Position numbers and translations under genes: made by a program. Below, piece after piece: positions 8,490 to 16,600 of a stretch of DNA of 19,687 bases; positions within the stretch are counted from its first letter, which is position 1, and each line of letters starts with the position of its first letter. Source of the DNA: CAISIP01 sp041581405 (lineage in GTDB: Bacteria > Pseudomonadota > Gammaproteobacteria > Burkholderiales > Burkholderiaceae_C); the NCBI GenBank assembly GCA_041581405.1, contig JBFIDI010000041.1:1-19687 (forward strand), given 5' to 3'. The notes below the pieces were generated by a model. It did no database searches and was not told the DNA's origin. It worked only from the letters and a program-made list of their open reading frames with translations.

Positions 8490-9092
8490 ATGCCCCTCGA
8501 TACGACCCCTCCCCTGATACTGGCATCGACCTCGGCCTACCGCCGCGAACTGCTGGGCCGGCTGCGCACGCCGTTCGACGTCGTCGCACCGGACGTGGAC
8601 GAAACCCCCCAGCCCGGCGAGCGACCGCAGCAACTGGCCTGCCGGCTGGCCATGGCCAAGGCGCGTGCCGTGGCCGCGCGCCACCCGCAGGCCGTCGTGA
8701 TCGGATCGGACCAGGTCGCCGACCTCGACGGCCAGGCCCTGGGCAAGCCCCTGGTCCATGCCGCCGCCGTCGCGCAACTGCAGCGCATGCGCGGGTGCAC
8801 CGTGGTGTTCCAGACCGCGGTCGCCGTGGTCTGCCAGGCGCGCAGCTTCGGACAGATGGACCTGGCCCAGGTCACCGTGCAATTCCGCGACCTGACCGAC
8901 GCCGAGATCGAGGACTACCTGCAGGCCGAACAACCCTATGACTGCGCCGGCAGCGCCAAGAGCGAGGGCCTGGGCATCGTGTTGCTCGACGCCATCGACA
9001 ACGACGACCCCACGGCGCTGATCGGCCTGCCGCTGATCCGAACCGCGCGCATGCTGCGTGCCGCCGGCCTGCGTTTCCCCGGGGCCGCATGA
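8490..9092 (+). CDS. Maf-family nucleotide pyrophosphatase, YceF type
   Basis: 200 aa. Maf/YceF proteins hydrolyse non-canonical or methylated nucleoside triphosphates; the YceF branch prefers 7-methyl-GTP. The sequence shows LILASTSAYRRELL (9-22), VDETP (36-40), VIGSDQV (70-76) with the catalytic Asp74, GKPL, and CAGSAKSEGLGI (152-163), then GLPLI near the end. The SDQV form and the SAKSEG motif point to the YceF rather than the dTTP-type YhdE branch. In E. coli yceF is likewise divergent from yceD, which supports the sub-family call. The start codon is 25 bases from the yceD start at 8464. The stop overlaps the next gene by ATGA. Confidence 0.94.
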   Translation: MPLDTTPPLILASTSAYRRELLGRLRTPFDVVAPDVDETPQPGERPQQLACRLAMAKARAVAARHPQAVVIGSDQVADLDGQALGKPLVHAAAVAQLQRMRGCTVVFQTAVAVVCQARSFGQMDLAQVTVQFRDLTDAEIEDYLQAEQPYDCAGSAKSEGLGIVLLDAIDNDDPTALIGLPLIRTARMLRAAGLRFPGAA

Positions 9093-9889
9093 CGTCCGCG
9101 CGCGGGGCCGACGACGACGCGACAACCGGTGGCGGGCACGGCCGGCTGCTCCTGGTGCCGGCGCCACTGGATTTCGGCTGCGAGCCGCAGTCGCCGCTGC
9201 AGGACGTCCTGCCCGATGCCACGATCCGCGCGGCCGCCCGGCTGCAGTACTGGATCTGCGAAAACGCCAAGACCACGCGCGCCTACCTCAAGCGCGTGGA
9301 CGTGGTCACGCCGCTGGCCCACCCGCTGCAGCAATTGCAGTTGCAGGAGCTGCCGCGCGAGGTCCACAAGAAGGGCGACCACCTGGGCGAATTCGATGCG
9401 CGTGGCCTGCTCGCGCCGGCGCTGGACGGGCATGACGTCGGACTGGTCAGCGAGGCCGGCATGCCCGCGATCGCCGACCCAGGCGCGTCGGTGGTGCGTG
9501 CCGCGCACCAGCTGGGCCTGGCCGTGGTACCGCTGGTTGGCCCGATATCACTGATGCTGGTGCTGGCCGCCAGTGGATTGAACGGTCAGAATTTCGCGTT
9601 TGTCGGTTATCTGCCGCAGGATCCGGCGGCGCGCGCCGCGCGCGTGCGTGATCTCGAACGCCTGGCGGTGTCCACCGGACAGACCCAGCTGTTCATCGAG
9701 ACACCCTACCGCAATGCCGCGATGCTGCAGACCCTGTTGCAGACCCTGGCGCCGTCGACCCGGATCGCGATCGGCAGCGCCCTGACGCTGCCGCAGGCCC
9801 GGGTCCAGTGCCGCGCGGTGCGCGAGTGGCGCGAAGCAGGTGTCTTCGCGGACAAGAACACGCCCGCGGTGTTCGCGATCGGCCGCTGA
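9089..9889 (+). CDS. SAM-dependent methyltransferase, tetrapyrrole-methylase fold, RsmI-related
   Basis: 266 aa. It resembles RsmI (16S rRNA 2'-O-methyltransferase) at SEAGMPAIADPGASVVRAAH (about 121-140), VVPLVGPISLMLVLAASGLN (147-166), FAFVGYLP (169-176) and FIETPYRN (202-209). It is not a standard RsmI: the N-terminal half is shorter and diverged (PTPLGN-type start absent, LLLVPAPLDFG instead), and the E-D-T-R motif is replaced by ICENAKTTRAYLKRV. It is probably the RsmI-like paralogue common in betaproteobacteria between maf and sppA; substrate unknown. The ATG overlaps the maf stop, so it is likely co-translated with maf. A canonical rsmI would be expected elsewhere in the genome. Confidence 0.87.
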   Translation: MTSARGADDDATTGGGHGRLLLVPAPLDFGCEPQSPLQDVLPDATIRAAARLQYWICENAKTTRAYLKRVDVVTPLAHPLQQLQLQELPREVHKKGDHLGEFDARGLLAPALDGHDVGLVSEAGMPAIADPGASVVRAAHQLGLAVVPLVGPISLMLVLAASGLNGQNFAFVGYLPQDPAARAARVRDLERLAVSTGQTQLFIETPYRNAAMLQTLLQTLAPSTRIAIGSALTLPQARVQCRAVREWREAGVFADKNTPAVFAIGR

Positions 9890-9895
9890 CGCGCG

Positions 9896-9915
9896 GCGCC
9901 CGGCGCACCGGGCGC
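9896..9915. terminator. Perfect hairpin between convergent genes
   Basis: GCGCCCGG (9896-9903) and CCGGGCGC (9908-9915) form a perfect 8-bp GC stem with a 4-base loop. It fills most of the 30-base gap between the convergent methyltransferase and sppA stops. No T run follows on either strand, so if it terminates transcription it may do so with Rho or as a weak bidirectional stop. Confidence 0.45.
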
Positions 9916-9919
9916 GGCG

Positions 9920-10942
9920 TCAGCGGATGACCGACAACGAGCGCATGGCGCGCACCGCACCGTCGCCGATGGACGCCCCGAAACGCTTGGCCAGCCGCTC
10001 GGCCAGGTTGTCGCGCCGCGTGTAGTCGACGATGTCCTCCGACTTGACGATCTCGCGCGCGACGAACTCCAGGCTGCCGAGCTGGTCGGCCAGGCCCAGT
10101 TCGATGGCCTGCTGGCCGATCCAGAACAGGCCGCTGAAGGTCTCCGGCGTTTCCTTGAGTCGATTGCCACGACCCGCCTTGACCGCGTCGATGAACTGGT
10201 GGTGGATCTGGTCGAGCATCTGCTGCGTGAATTCGCGCTGGCGCTCGCTCTGCGGGCTGAACGGATCGAGAAAACCCTTGTTCTCGCCGGCCGTCATCAG
10301 ACGCCGCTCCACGCCCAGCTTGTCCATCAGGCCGGTGAAGCCGAAGCCGTCCATCAACACGCCGATGCTGCCCACGATGCTGGCCTTGTCGACGAAGATG
10401 CGGTCGGCCGACACCGCCACGTAATAGGCGGCCGAGGCGCAGGTTTCCTCGACCACCGCATACATCGGCTTGCCGTGCTTGACCTTGAGCCGCCGCAGTT
10501 CGTCGTTGATGATGCCGGCCTGCACCGGGCTGCCACCCGGCGAATTGATCAGCAGCACCACGGCACGCGCACCGCTGTCCTCGAACGCCGCCCGCGCGGC
10601 GTTGATCACCACCTCGGCGCTGGCTTCGCCTCCGGAGGCGATCTCCCCCTTGATTTCCACCATCGCGGTATGGGGCGTCGACGGCTCGGGGATCGGCGCG
10701 CCGCGCTGGGTGGCGATCCACACCAGCGCGATCAGGAACCCCAGCCAGGCGAGCCGGATGAAGTTGCGCCAACGACGGGCGCTGCGTTGTTCGGCCAGCG
10801 CGGCAAAGGCCAGTTTCTCCAGCGTCGCACGTTCCCAGCCGGGCTTGCCGTGGCGGGCATCGGGCCCGGGCGCTTCGCGGCGCGACGCCCCGGATTGCAC
10901 GGCGCCATCGGTACGGTCGGGATCGAAGGTCGGTTCAGTCAT
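9920..10942 (-). CDS. sppA: Signal peptide peptidase, S49 family (SppA-like)
   Basis: 340 aa, the single-domain (short) form. A charged cytoplasmic N-terminus is followed by one membrane helix (about 61-79, FIRLAWLGFLIALVWIATQ). The protease core then has VVLLINSPGGSPVQAG (128-143), the nucleophile region ETCASAAYYVAVSADRIF with Ser170 (the AASGGYY motif of the family), GSIGVLMDGFGF (191-202), and the general-base Lys222 in TAGENKGFLDPF. Such enzymes clear signal-peptide remnants and other membrane peptides with a Ser-Lys dyad. The ATG at 10942 starts one base after the Rieske gene stop, so it is probably coupled; a TTG at 10954 is open but overlaps that gene. The active-site context CASAAYY is slightly unusual (Ala-Ala in place of Gly-Gly). 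Confidence 0.93.
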   Translation of the reverse strand: MTEPTFDPDRTDGAVQSGASRREAPGPDARHGKPGWERATLEKLAFAALAEQRSARRWRNFIRLAWLGFLIALVWIATQRGAPIPEPSTPHTAMVEIKGEIASGGEASAEVVINAARAAFEDSGARAVVLLINSPGGSPVQAGIINDELRRLKVKHGKPMYAVVEETCASAAYYVAVSADRIFVDKASIVGSIGVLMDGFGFTGLMDKLGVERRLMTAGENKGFLDPFSPQSERQREFTQQMLDQIHHQFIDAVKAGRGNRLKETPETFSGLFWIGQQAIELGLADQLGSLEFVAREIVKSEDIVDYTRRDNLAERLAKRFGASIGDGAVRAMRSLSVIR

Positions 10943-10943
10943 G

Positions 10944-11318
10944 TCAATACTCAACGGGTTTCAGGTTGTGGGCAGTATGCCAGCGCACGACGCCATCGGA
11001 TTCCGACAGGGCGATCTTCACCAGGCCGCCCCGGCACGGCCCGCCCTGGCACGATCCGGTCTGCGGCTGGTACATCGCGCCATGGGTGGAACAGATCAGC
11101 CAGTGACCGGTCAGGTCGAAGAACCGGTCGGGCTGGAAATCCATCTCCATCGGTACATGGCTGCAGCGGTTCAGATAGGCATGGACCTCGCCCCGGTAAC
11201 GAACCGCGAACGCACGGCAGGTCTGCCCCTGGTAGACCACGTCGAACGGCACCGCCAGTGCGCTGTCGACCAGGTCGGCGGACGCGCACAGGTCGATGGC
11301 TTCAGCGTCCGGGGTCAC
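10944..11318 (-). CDS. Small Rieske [2Fe-2S] protein
   Basis: 124 aa stand-alone Rieske domain. The cluster ligands are Cys52 and His54 (RCSHVP) and Cys76 and His79 (LICSTHGA), followed by the conserved YQPQTGSCQGGPCRG loop. There is no signal peptide or membrane helix, so it is a soluble cytoplasmic ferredoxin-like protein of the non-respiratory type; partner unknown. It starts at a GTG (11318); an AAAAGGA ribosome site about 6 bases upstream supports this. It lies 45 bases after the phosphatase gene and 1 base before sppA. Its association with sppA and rluC-gph recurs in Burkholderiales, but I do not know a shared function. Confidence 0.92.
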   Translation of the reverse strand: MTPDAEAIDLCASADLVDSALAVPFDVVYQGQTCRAFAVRYRGEVHAYLNRCSHVPMEMDFQPDRFFDLTGHWLICSTHGAMYQPQTGSCQGGPCRGGLVKIALSESDGVVRWHTAHNLKPVEY

Positions 11319-11363
11319 GGCCGTCCTTTTGCTCTGCGCCCCGCGCCGTGCATACGCCTGCGT

Positions 11364-12068
11364 TCATGCATGTGCCAGCAACCAGTCGCGCAGCTGTGCC
11401 ACCGAATGCGCGACGAACAAGGGTCCGCACGCGGCAAAACCGTCCACCGGGTGGGCGCCGTAGCTGACCGCCACGCTGGCGCAACCGGCGTTGCGCGCCA
11501 TCTGCAGGTCGTGCGTGGTGTCGCCCACCATCAGCACCCGTTGCGGCTCCAGGCCGAATTCGCGCATCAGTTCCTGCAGCATGCGCGGATGCGGCTTGCC
11601 GGCAGTCTCGTCCGCAGTACGTGATGCGTCGAACAGGCCTTGCAACTGCACCGCGCGCAGTGCGGCATCCAGCCCGGCACGGCTCTTGCCGGTGGCCACG
11701 GCCAGATGGTGGCTGCGGTCGCGCAGTTCCGTCAGCAGCGGCACGATGCCGTCGAACAGGCTGATGTCGTCCTGGTGCGCGATGTAGTGGTGGCGGTACC
11801 GCGCGCCCAGTTCCGGGTATTTTTCCCGGGGCACGTCCGGCGCCGCATGGGCCAGCGCCTGCGCCAGGCCCATGCCAATCACGTGCGAAGCCGCCAGGTC
11901 GGAAGGAACCGTGCCGCCGACATCGCGCACGGCCGCCTGGATGCAGCGGGTGATGATGGCCGTCGAGTCGAACAAGGTGCCGTCCCAGTCGAAAGCGATC
12001 AGGTCGAACGCCCGTGCGCGGGCACCCGGCGTGCGGGCCGTGTCGTCATGCGGGGTCGGCAATGGCAT
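11364..12068 (-). CDS. HAD-superfamily hydrolase, phosphoglycolate phosphatase-like
   Basis: 234 aa. All HAD motifs are visible: the nucleophile Asp27 in FDWDGTLFDS (26-35), Thr126 in VATGKS, Lys158 in AGKPHPRML, and the acidic pair Asp183/Asp187 in MVGDTTHDLQMA (180-191). The inserted helical cap (about 40-110) is of the Gph/beta-phosphoglucomutase type. Gph-like enzymes dephosphorylate 2-phosphoglycolate or other small phosphates; the true substrate cannot be read from sequence, so a gph symbol is not assigned. The ATG at 12068 lies 23 bases inside the end of rluC, so the two overlap and are probably co-translated. Confidence 0.93.
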   Translation of the reverse strand: MPLPTPHDDTARTPGARARAFDLIAFDWDGTLFDSTAIITRCIQAAVRDVGGTVPSDLAASHVIGMGLAQALAHAAPDVPREKYPELGARYRHHYIAHQDDISLFDGIVPLLTELRDRSHHLAVATGKSRAGLDAALRAVQLQGLFDASRTADETAGKPHPRMLQELMREFGLEPQRVLMVGDTTHDLQMARNAGCASVAVSYGAHPVDGFAACGPLFVAHSVAQLRDWLLAHA

Positions 12069-13008
12069 GGTCGAGAAAAGTCGCGAGTTCGGCGGGCAGT
12101 TCGGCCTGCAGGGCCATCGGTGCGCCGGTGGAGGGATGTTCGAACTGTAACCGCCAGGCGTGCAGGAACATGCGCCGCAGGGGTACTGGCGCGGTGGCGC
12201 GCTGCAGCGACTTGTTGAGCTCGAAGTCGCCGTATTTGTCGTCACCGACGATGGGCATGCCCTGGTTGGCCAGGTGGACCCGGATCTGGTGCGTACGGCC
12301 GGTCTTGATCGTCACCTCGAGCAGCGAATAACCGACGCCGGATCGGGCAACCCGCACCAGCGAAAGCGCCGTCATCGCGTCGGGGTGTTGCTTGTCGACC
12401 ACCGCCACCCGGCGCTCGCCGTCGGGCAGCAGGTATTTGCGCAGCGGCTGGTCCAGCACCTTCAGGCGTTGCGGCCAGGCGCCGGCGACCAGGGCCAGGT
12501 AGGTCTTGCCGGTGGCGCGGTCGCGGAACTGCTCCTGCAGGTGCTTCAGCGCACTGCGTTTCTTGGCCACCAGCAGGATGCCGCTGGTTTCGCGATCGAG
12601 CCGGTGCACCAGTTCCAGCGTACGCGCCTGGGGACGGGCCATGCGCAATTGCTCGATCACGCCGAAACTCACCCCGGAGCCGCCATGCACCGCGGTGCCG
12701 GCCGGCTTGTCGATCGCCAGCAGGAAATCGTCTTCGAACAGGACCGGGAACTCGCGTGCCGGCGCAAAACCGCCGCCGGCCTGCACCGCCTGCGCCTTGG
12801 CGTCGGCCGCCTGGGACGTGCGCACCGGCGGCACCCGCACCTGGTCGCCCGCGGCCACACGCCGGTCGGCACTGGCACGCCCCTTGTTGATGCGCACCTC
12901 GCCGCTGCGGATGATGCGGTAGACATGGGTCTTGGGCACGCCCTTGAGGCGGCGCATCAGGAAGTTGTCCAGGCGCTGGCCCGCGTCTTCCTCGTCGACC
13001 AGCAACAT
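12046..13008 (-). CDS. rluC: 23S rRNA pseudouridine synthase RluC
   Basis: 320 aa from the ATG at 13008, which has an AGGT ribosome site about 6 bases upstream and matches the length of E. coli RluC (319). The open frame also allows a GTG at 13059 (337 aa), but that start has no ribosome site and would put codons over the rne promoter. An S4 RNA-binding domain (about 8-60, QRLDNFLMRRLKGVPKTHVY) is followed by the RluA-type catalytic domain with Asp138 in HRLDRETSGILLVAKK, then TGRTHQIRVHLA. RluC makes pseudouridines 955, 2504 and 2580 of 23S rRNA. It is divergent from rne, a pairing kept in gamma- and betaproteobacteria. Confidence 0.94.
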   Translation of the reverse strand: MLLVDEEDAGQRLDNFLMRRLKGVPKTHVYRIIRSGEVRINKGRASADRRVAAGDQVRVPPVRTSQAADAKAQAVQAGGGFAPAREFPVLFEDDFLLAIDKPAGTAVHGGSGVSFGVIEQLRMARPQARTLELVHRLDRETSGILLVAKKRSALKHLQEQFRDRATGKTYLALVAGAWPQRLKVLDQPLRKYLLPDGERRVAVVDKQHPDAMTALSLVRVARSGVGYSLLEVTIKTGRTHQIRVHLANQGMPIVGDDKYGDFELNKSLQRATAPVPLRRMFLHAWRLQFEHPSTGAPMALQAELPAELATFLDHAIADPA

Positions 13009-13044
13009 GCTGACCTGTTGTGCTTGCACCGGCAGATTGCCCCC

Positions 13045-13050
13045 TATAAT
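13045..13050 (+). promoter_or_regulatory. rne promoter -10 box (TATAAT)
   Basis: A perfect TATAAT lies on the plus strand in GC-rich surroundings. It is upstream of rne and implies a start near 13057. The -35 is poor: TTGCAC at 13024 with 15-base spacing is the best candidate. The box lies inside the codons of the longest rluC frame but just upstream of the rluC start chosen here. Confidence 0.6.
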
Positions 13051-13159
13051 GACTTTCACTAGCGACGTGCTGCAAGTGGTTGATTTATCTGGAGTTTAGT
13101 CCACACCCCACAAAAAGCCGCGCTGGCAGGTCGATGCCACCAGGTTGCCAGCACGACAG

Positions 13160-13181
13160 ACCACAGACCACAGTCTGTGGT
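13160..13181 (+). other. Leader hairpin A (9-bp perfect stem, CACA loop)
   Basis: ACCACAGAC pairs perfectly with GTCTGTGGT around a 4-base CACA loop, about 105 bases after the predicted rne transcription start. Flanking bases (GACC and GGTC) allow alternative, slightly shifted pairing. It is the tightest hairpin in the leader. Confidence 0.55.
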
Positions 13182-13239
13182 GGTCCGAACAGCGAGCGGG
13201 TATGCCGACGCTTTGAATCACTGATATGGAATACCCAGT

Positions 13240-13262
13240 TCTGCCAGAGTCGTTCTGGCAGA
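13240..13262 (+). other. Leader hairpin B (9-bp perfect stem)
   Basis: TCTGCCAGA pairs perfectly with TCTGGCAGA around the loop GTCGT. It is followed by an AT-rich single-stranded-looking stretch (about 13265-13290). A hairpin next to an A/U-rich linker is the kind of context RNase E recognises, but no site has been shown here. Confidence 0.5.
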
Positions 13263-13618
13263 CGGATTTGAGCGATATGTTTGTTTTGATGGGCCTGATC
13301 CTGACCTGCCTGCGGCGCCTCTGGGCGTCGGTGGCAGTGCATGCTGCCCGTCCGGTCCCGTCGATCCGACAAGACCATCATGTTTTGTTGCGCTCGAAGC
13401 GCCGCACGCAAACGCACCCCCTCGCCCCTGTCCCCGTGCCAACGCCCCGACTCACGATCTGAGTCCCGGCCCGCGGCAATTCCCATCGTTTCAACGCGTT
13501 CGTCAGGCATCGTGTGCTCGTCATGAGCAAGTAGAGAGTCGAAAGACCACCAGGATTGCGCAACGCCGCCCACGTGCGGCGCAGTGCGGATCCGATGCAG
13601 GAAACAGGAACGCTACCC

Positions 13619-16600
13619 ATGAAACGGATGCTGATCAACGCCACGCAGGCGGAAGAACGCCGACTGGCCATCGTCGACGGGCAAAAACTGCTCGACTATG
13701 AAATCGAGATCGAAGGGCGCGAGCAGCGCAAGGGCAATATCTACAAGGCGGTGGTGACCCGCGTCGAACCGTCGCTCGAAGCCTGCTTCGTCGACTACGG
13801 CGAAGACCGCCACGGCTTTCTGCCGTTCAAGGAAATCTCGCGCCAGTATTTCGCGCAGGGCGTGCAGGCCAACGGCGCACGGATCCAGGACGCGATCCGC
13901 GAGGGCCAGGAACTGGTCGTGCAGGTCGAGAAGGAGGAGCGCGGCAACAAGGGTGCGGCGCTGACCACCTTCATCTCGCTGGCCGGCCGTTATGTCGTGC
14001 TGATGCCGAACAACCCGCGCGGCGGCGGCGTGTCGCGCCGCATCGAGGGCGACGAACGGGCCGACCTCAAGGAGGCGCTGGACCAGCTCGAATACCCGAA
14101 CGGCATGAGCATCATCGCGCGCACCGCCGGCATCGGCCGCAGTGCCCCCGAACTGCAGTGGGACCTGAACTACCTGCTCAAGTTGTGGAACGCCATCGAC
14201 GGCGCGTCCAAGGGCGGCAAGGGCGCGTTCCTGATCTACCAGGAGTCGTCGCTGGTCATTCGCGCCATCCGCGACTATTTCAACCATGACATCGGCGACA
14301 TCCTGATCGACACCGACGACGTGTACGACCAGGCCCAGCAGTTCATGGCGCACGTGATGCCCGAACACGCAGCCCGCGTCAAACGTTACCGCGACGACGC
14401 CCCGCTGTTCTCGCGTTTCCAGATCGAGCACCAGATCGAATCGGCCTATGCCCGCATGGTGCAGTTGCCCAGCGGCGGCGCCATCGTCATCGACCACACC
14501 GAGGCGCTGGTCTCGGTCGACGTCAACTCGGCGCGCGCGATCCGCGGCGGCGACATCGAGGAGACCGCGACCCGCACCAACCTGGAAGCCGCCGACGAAG
14601 TGGCGCGCCAGATGCGCCTGCGTGACCTCGGTGGCCTGATCGTCATCGACTTCATCGACATGGAAGAAAGCCGCAACCGGCGCGAGGTCGAGAACCGGCT
14701 GCGCGACGCGTTGCGCCAGGACCGCGCCCGCGTGCAGTTCGGCTCGATCAGCAAGTTCGGCCTGATGGAGATGAGCCGCCAGCGCCTGCGCCCGGCACTG
14801 AGCGAAGGTGCATCCATCCCCTGCCCGCGTTGCGGCGGCTCCGGCCACATCCGCGACACCGAGAGCTCGGCGCTGCAGATCCTGCGCATCATCCAGGAGG
14901 AGTCGCTCAAGGACAACACCGCATCGGTGTTGTGCCAGGTGCCGGTCGATGTCGCCTCGTTCCTGCTCAACGAGAAACGCACCGAGATCACCAAGATCGA
15001 GCTCAAGCAGCGCATCAACGTGCTGATGGTGCCCAACAAGACGCTCGAGACGCCCAACTACAAGCTGGCCCGCCTCAAGCACGACGATCCGCGCCTGGAC
15101 AACATCGAGGCCACCTACAAGCTGGCGGAAGAACCCGAGGATCCGACCTCGGTGACCCGCCGCTCGCAGGAGCCGACCAACCGCCAGACACCGGTGATCA
15201 AGGGCGTGTTGCCCGACGCACCGGCTCCGGTGGCCGAAGCCAAGCCGCAGGCCCCTGTCGCGCCGACGGCCCAGCCGGCCGCACCCGCGGCCAGCCCGGC
15301 ACCGACGTTCGCGACCAGCGCGCCGGCCGAACGCGGCTTCCTGGGCTGGATCAAGAGCCTGTTCGCGCCACCGGCACCCGCCGCCGCTCCTCCGGCACCG
15401 GCGGCAACGCCGAGCCCGCAGGAGGCCAGGAAGGAAGCCCGCACCGACGGACGACCTTCGCGTGACGGCCGCCGGGGCGAAGGCCGCGACGGATCCCGTG
15501 GCGACGGTTCGCGGGGCGAAGGCCGCTCCCGTGGCGGACGCGGCGGGCGCAACCGGGGCGGCGAACGCTCGGCCCAGGGCCAGCCGCGCGAGCGCACGGA
15601 CGCCAATGGCATGCCGCTGGCAGCCGCTGATGCAGGCGCGGCACAAGCCGGCCAGGGTGGAGCCGGCGACGACGGCAACAACAACCGCAACGAACAGCGG
15701 GCCGATCGCCCGTCCCGTGGCGGACGCGGCGGACGCGGCGGCCGGAGCGAACGCGGCGAGCGTGGCGACCGGGAACGCAACCGGGACGGCGATCGCGCCC
15801 CCCAGGACGCCACCGGCCAGGACGAACAGGCCACCAACCTGGCCGACGCCGACAACAACCAGGCGTCGCAGCCACGCGAGGCCCGCGAAGGACGCGGCGA
15901 ACGCCAACGCGGCGAGCGTCGCCCGCGCGGTGAACGTGGTGGTGACCGCGGCGAACGCGGTGACCGCAACCAGGCCCCTGCCGGCGCCATGGACGCCGAC
16001 AACGACGGCCAGCCGGAGGCGTCATCCCTTGCGCCGCAATCGCAGCCGGATTCCGACCTGTCCGACACGCGCCAGGCCGAACCGGTGTCGGCCAACGCCG
16101 TCGACAACGCCGAGCGCGGCGACGCGCAGTCGGAGAACGCGCCCCGCGAAAAGCGCTCGCGTGATCGCCGGCCTCGTGGCGAACGCGGTGACCGTGGTGA
16201 CCGTGGTGACCGTGGTGACCGTGGTGACCGTGGTGATCGTGGTGATCGCGGCAACCAGCAGCAAGCCCAGCCGGAAGGCGCGGACCACGCACCGGCGTCG
16301 CAACGCGAACTCCAGCCCGCGCTGGAGGGCTTCGACCCCGCGGCAGCACAGGCCGTGCCTGCGGAGCCGATCGCGGCAGCGCCGGCAGCTGCGCCAGCGC
16401 CCGCTGGCCACGACAACGAAGAAGCCGTGCCTGCCACGGCGGGCACCTTGCCCAAGGTGCATCAGTTCGTGTTGCCGATCGACGAGTTGTCGCAGGTTGC
16501 ACAGGCCTCGGGCCTGAGCTGGGTCAACTCCGATGCCGACAAGATCAAGGCCGCCCAGGCCGCGATCGCCGCGCAGCCGGAACCGATCCACGTGCCGCGC

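Larger units (their letters stand above)
13057..13618 (+). promoter_or_regulatory. Long structured rne 5' leader
   Basis: These roughly 560 bases hold no convincing gene on either strand; short frames present have no ribosome sites or family-like sequence. They are rich in perfect inverted repeats. Examples are GCTGGCA/TGCCAGC (13122-13152), ACCACAGAC/GTCTGTGGT with a CACA loop (13160-13181), TCTGCCAGA/TCTGGCAGA with a 5-base loop (13240-13262), GCGCT/AGCGC (13390-13402) and CGCCGC/GCGGCG (13564-13581) close to the rne ribosome site. In E. coli the rne leader is also long and its hairpins let RNase E cut its own message. The same role here is inferred. Confidence 0.6.

Noticed and set aside
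8465..8490. TACACT as a -10 for yceD
   Set aside because: Only 4 of 6 matches and no -35-like hexamer at 16-18 bases; too weak to list.
13085..13573. 162-codon minus-strand frame in the rne leader, and short plus-strand frames such as 13226-13462
   Set aside because: No ribosome sites, no family-like sequence, and they overlie the inverted repeats of the leader; more likely noncoding.
13613..15907. 764-codon open frame on the minus strand opposite rne
   Set aside because: It mirrors the rne codons exactly in a GC-rich gene with strong codon bias, has no ribosome site, and its sequence is a low-complexity Ala/Arg/Val composition with no family resemblance.
16181..16260. CRISPR-like or phage attachment repeat
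   Set aside because: The repeat is a 9-bp head-to-tail run in the rne reading frame with no spacers; it is a coding minisatellite.
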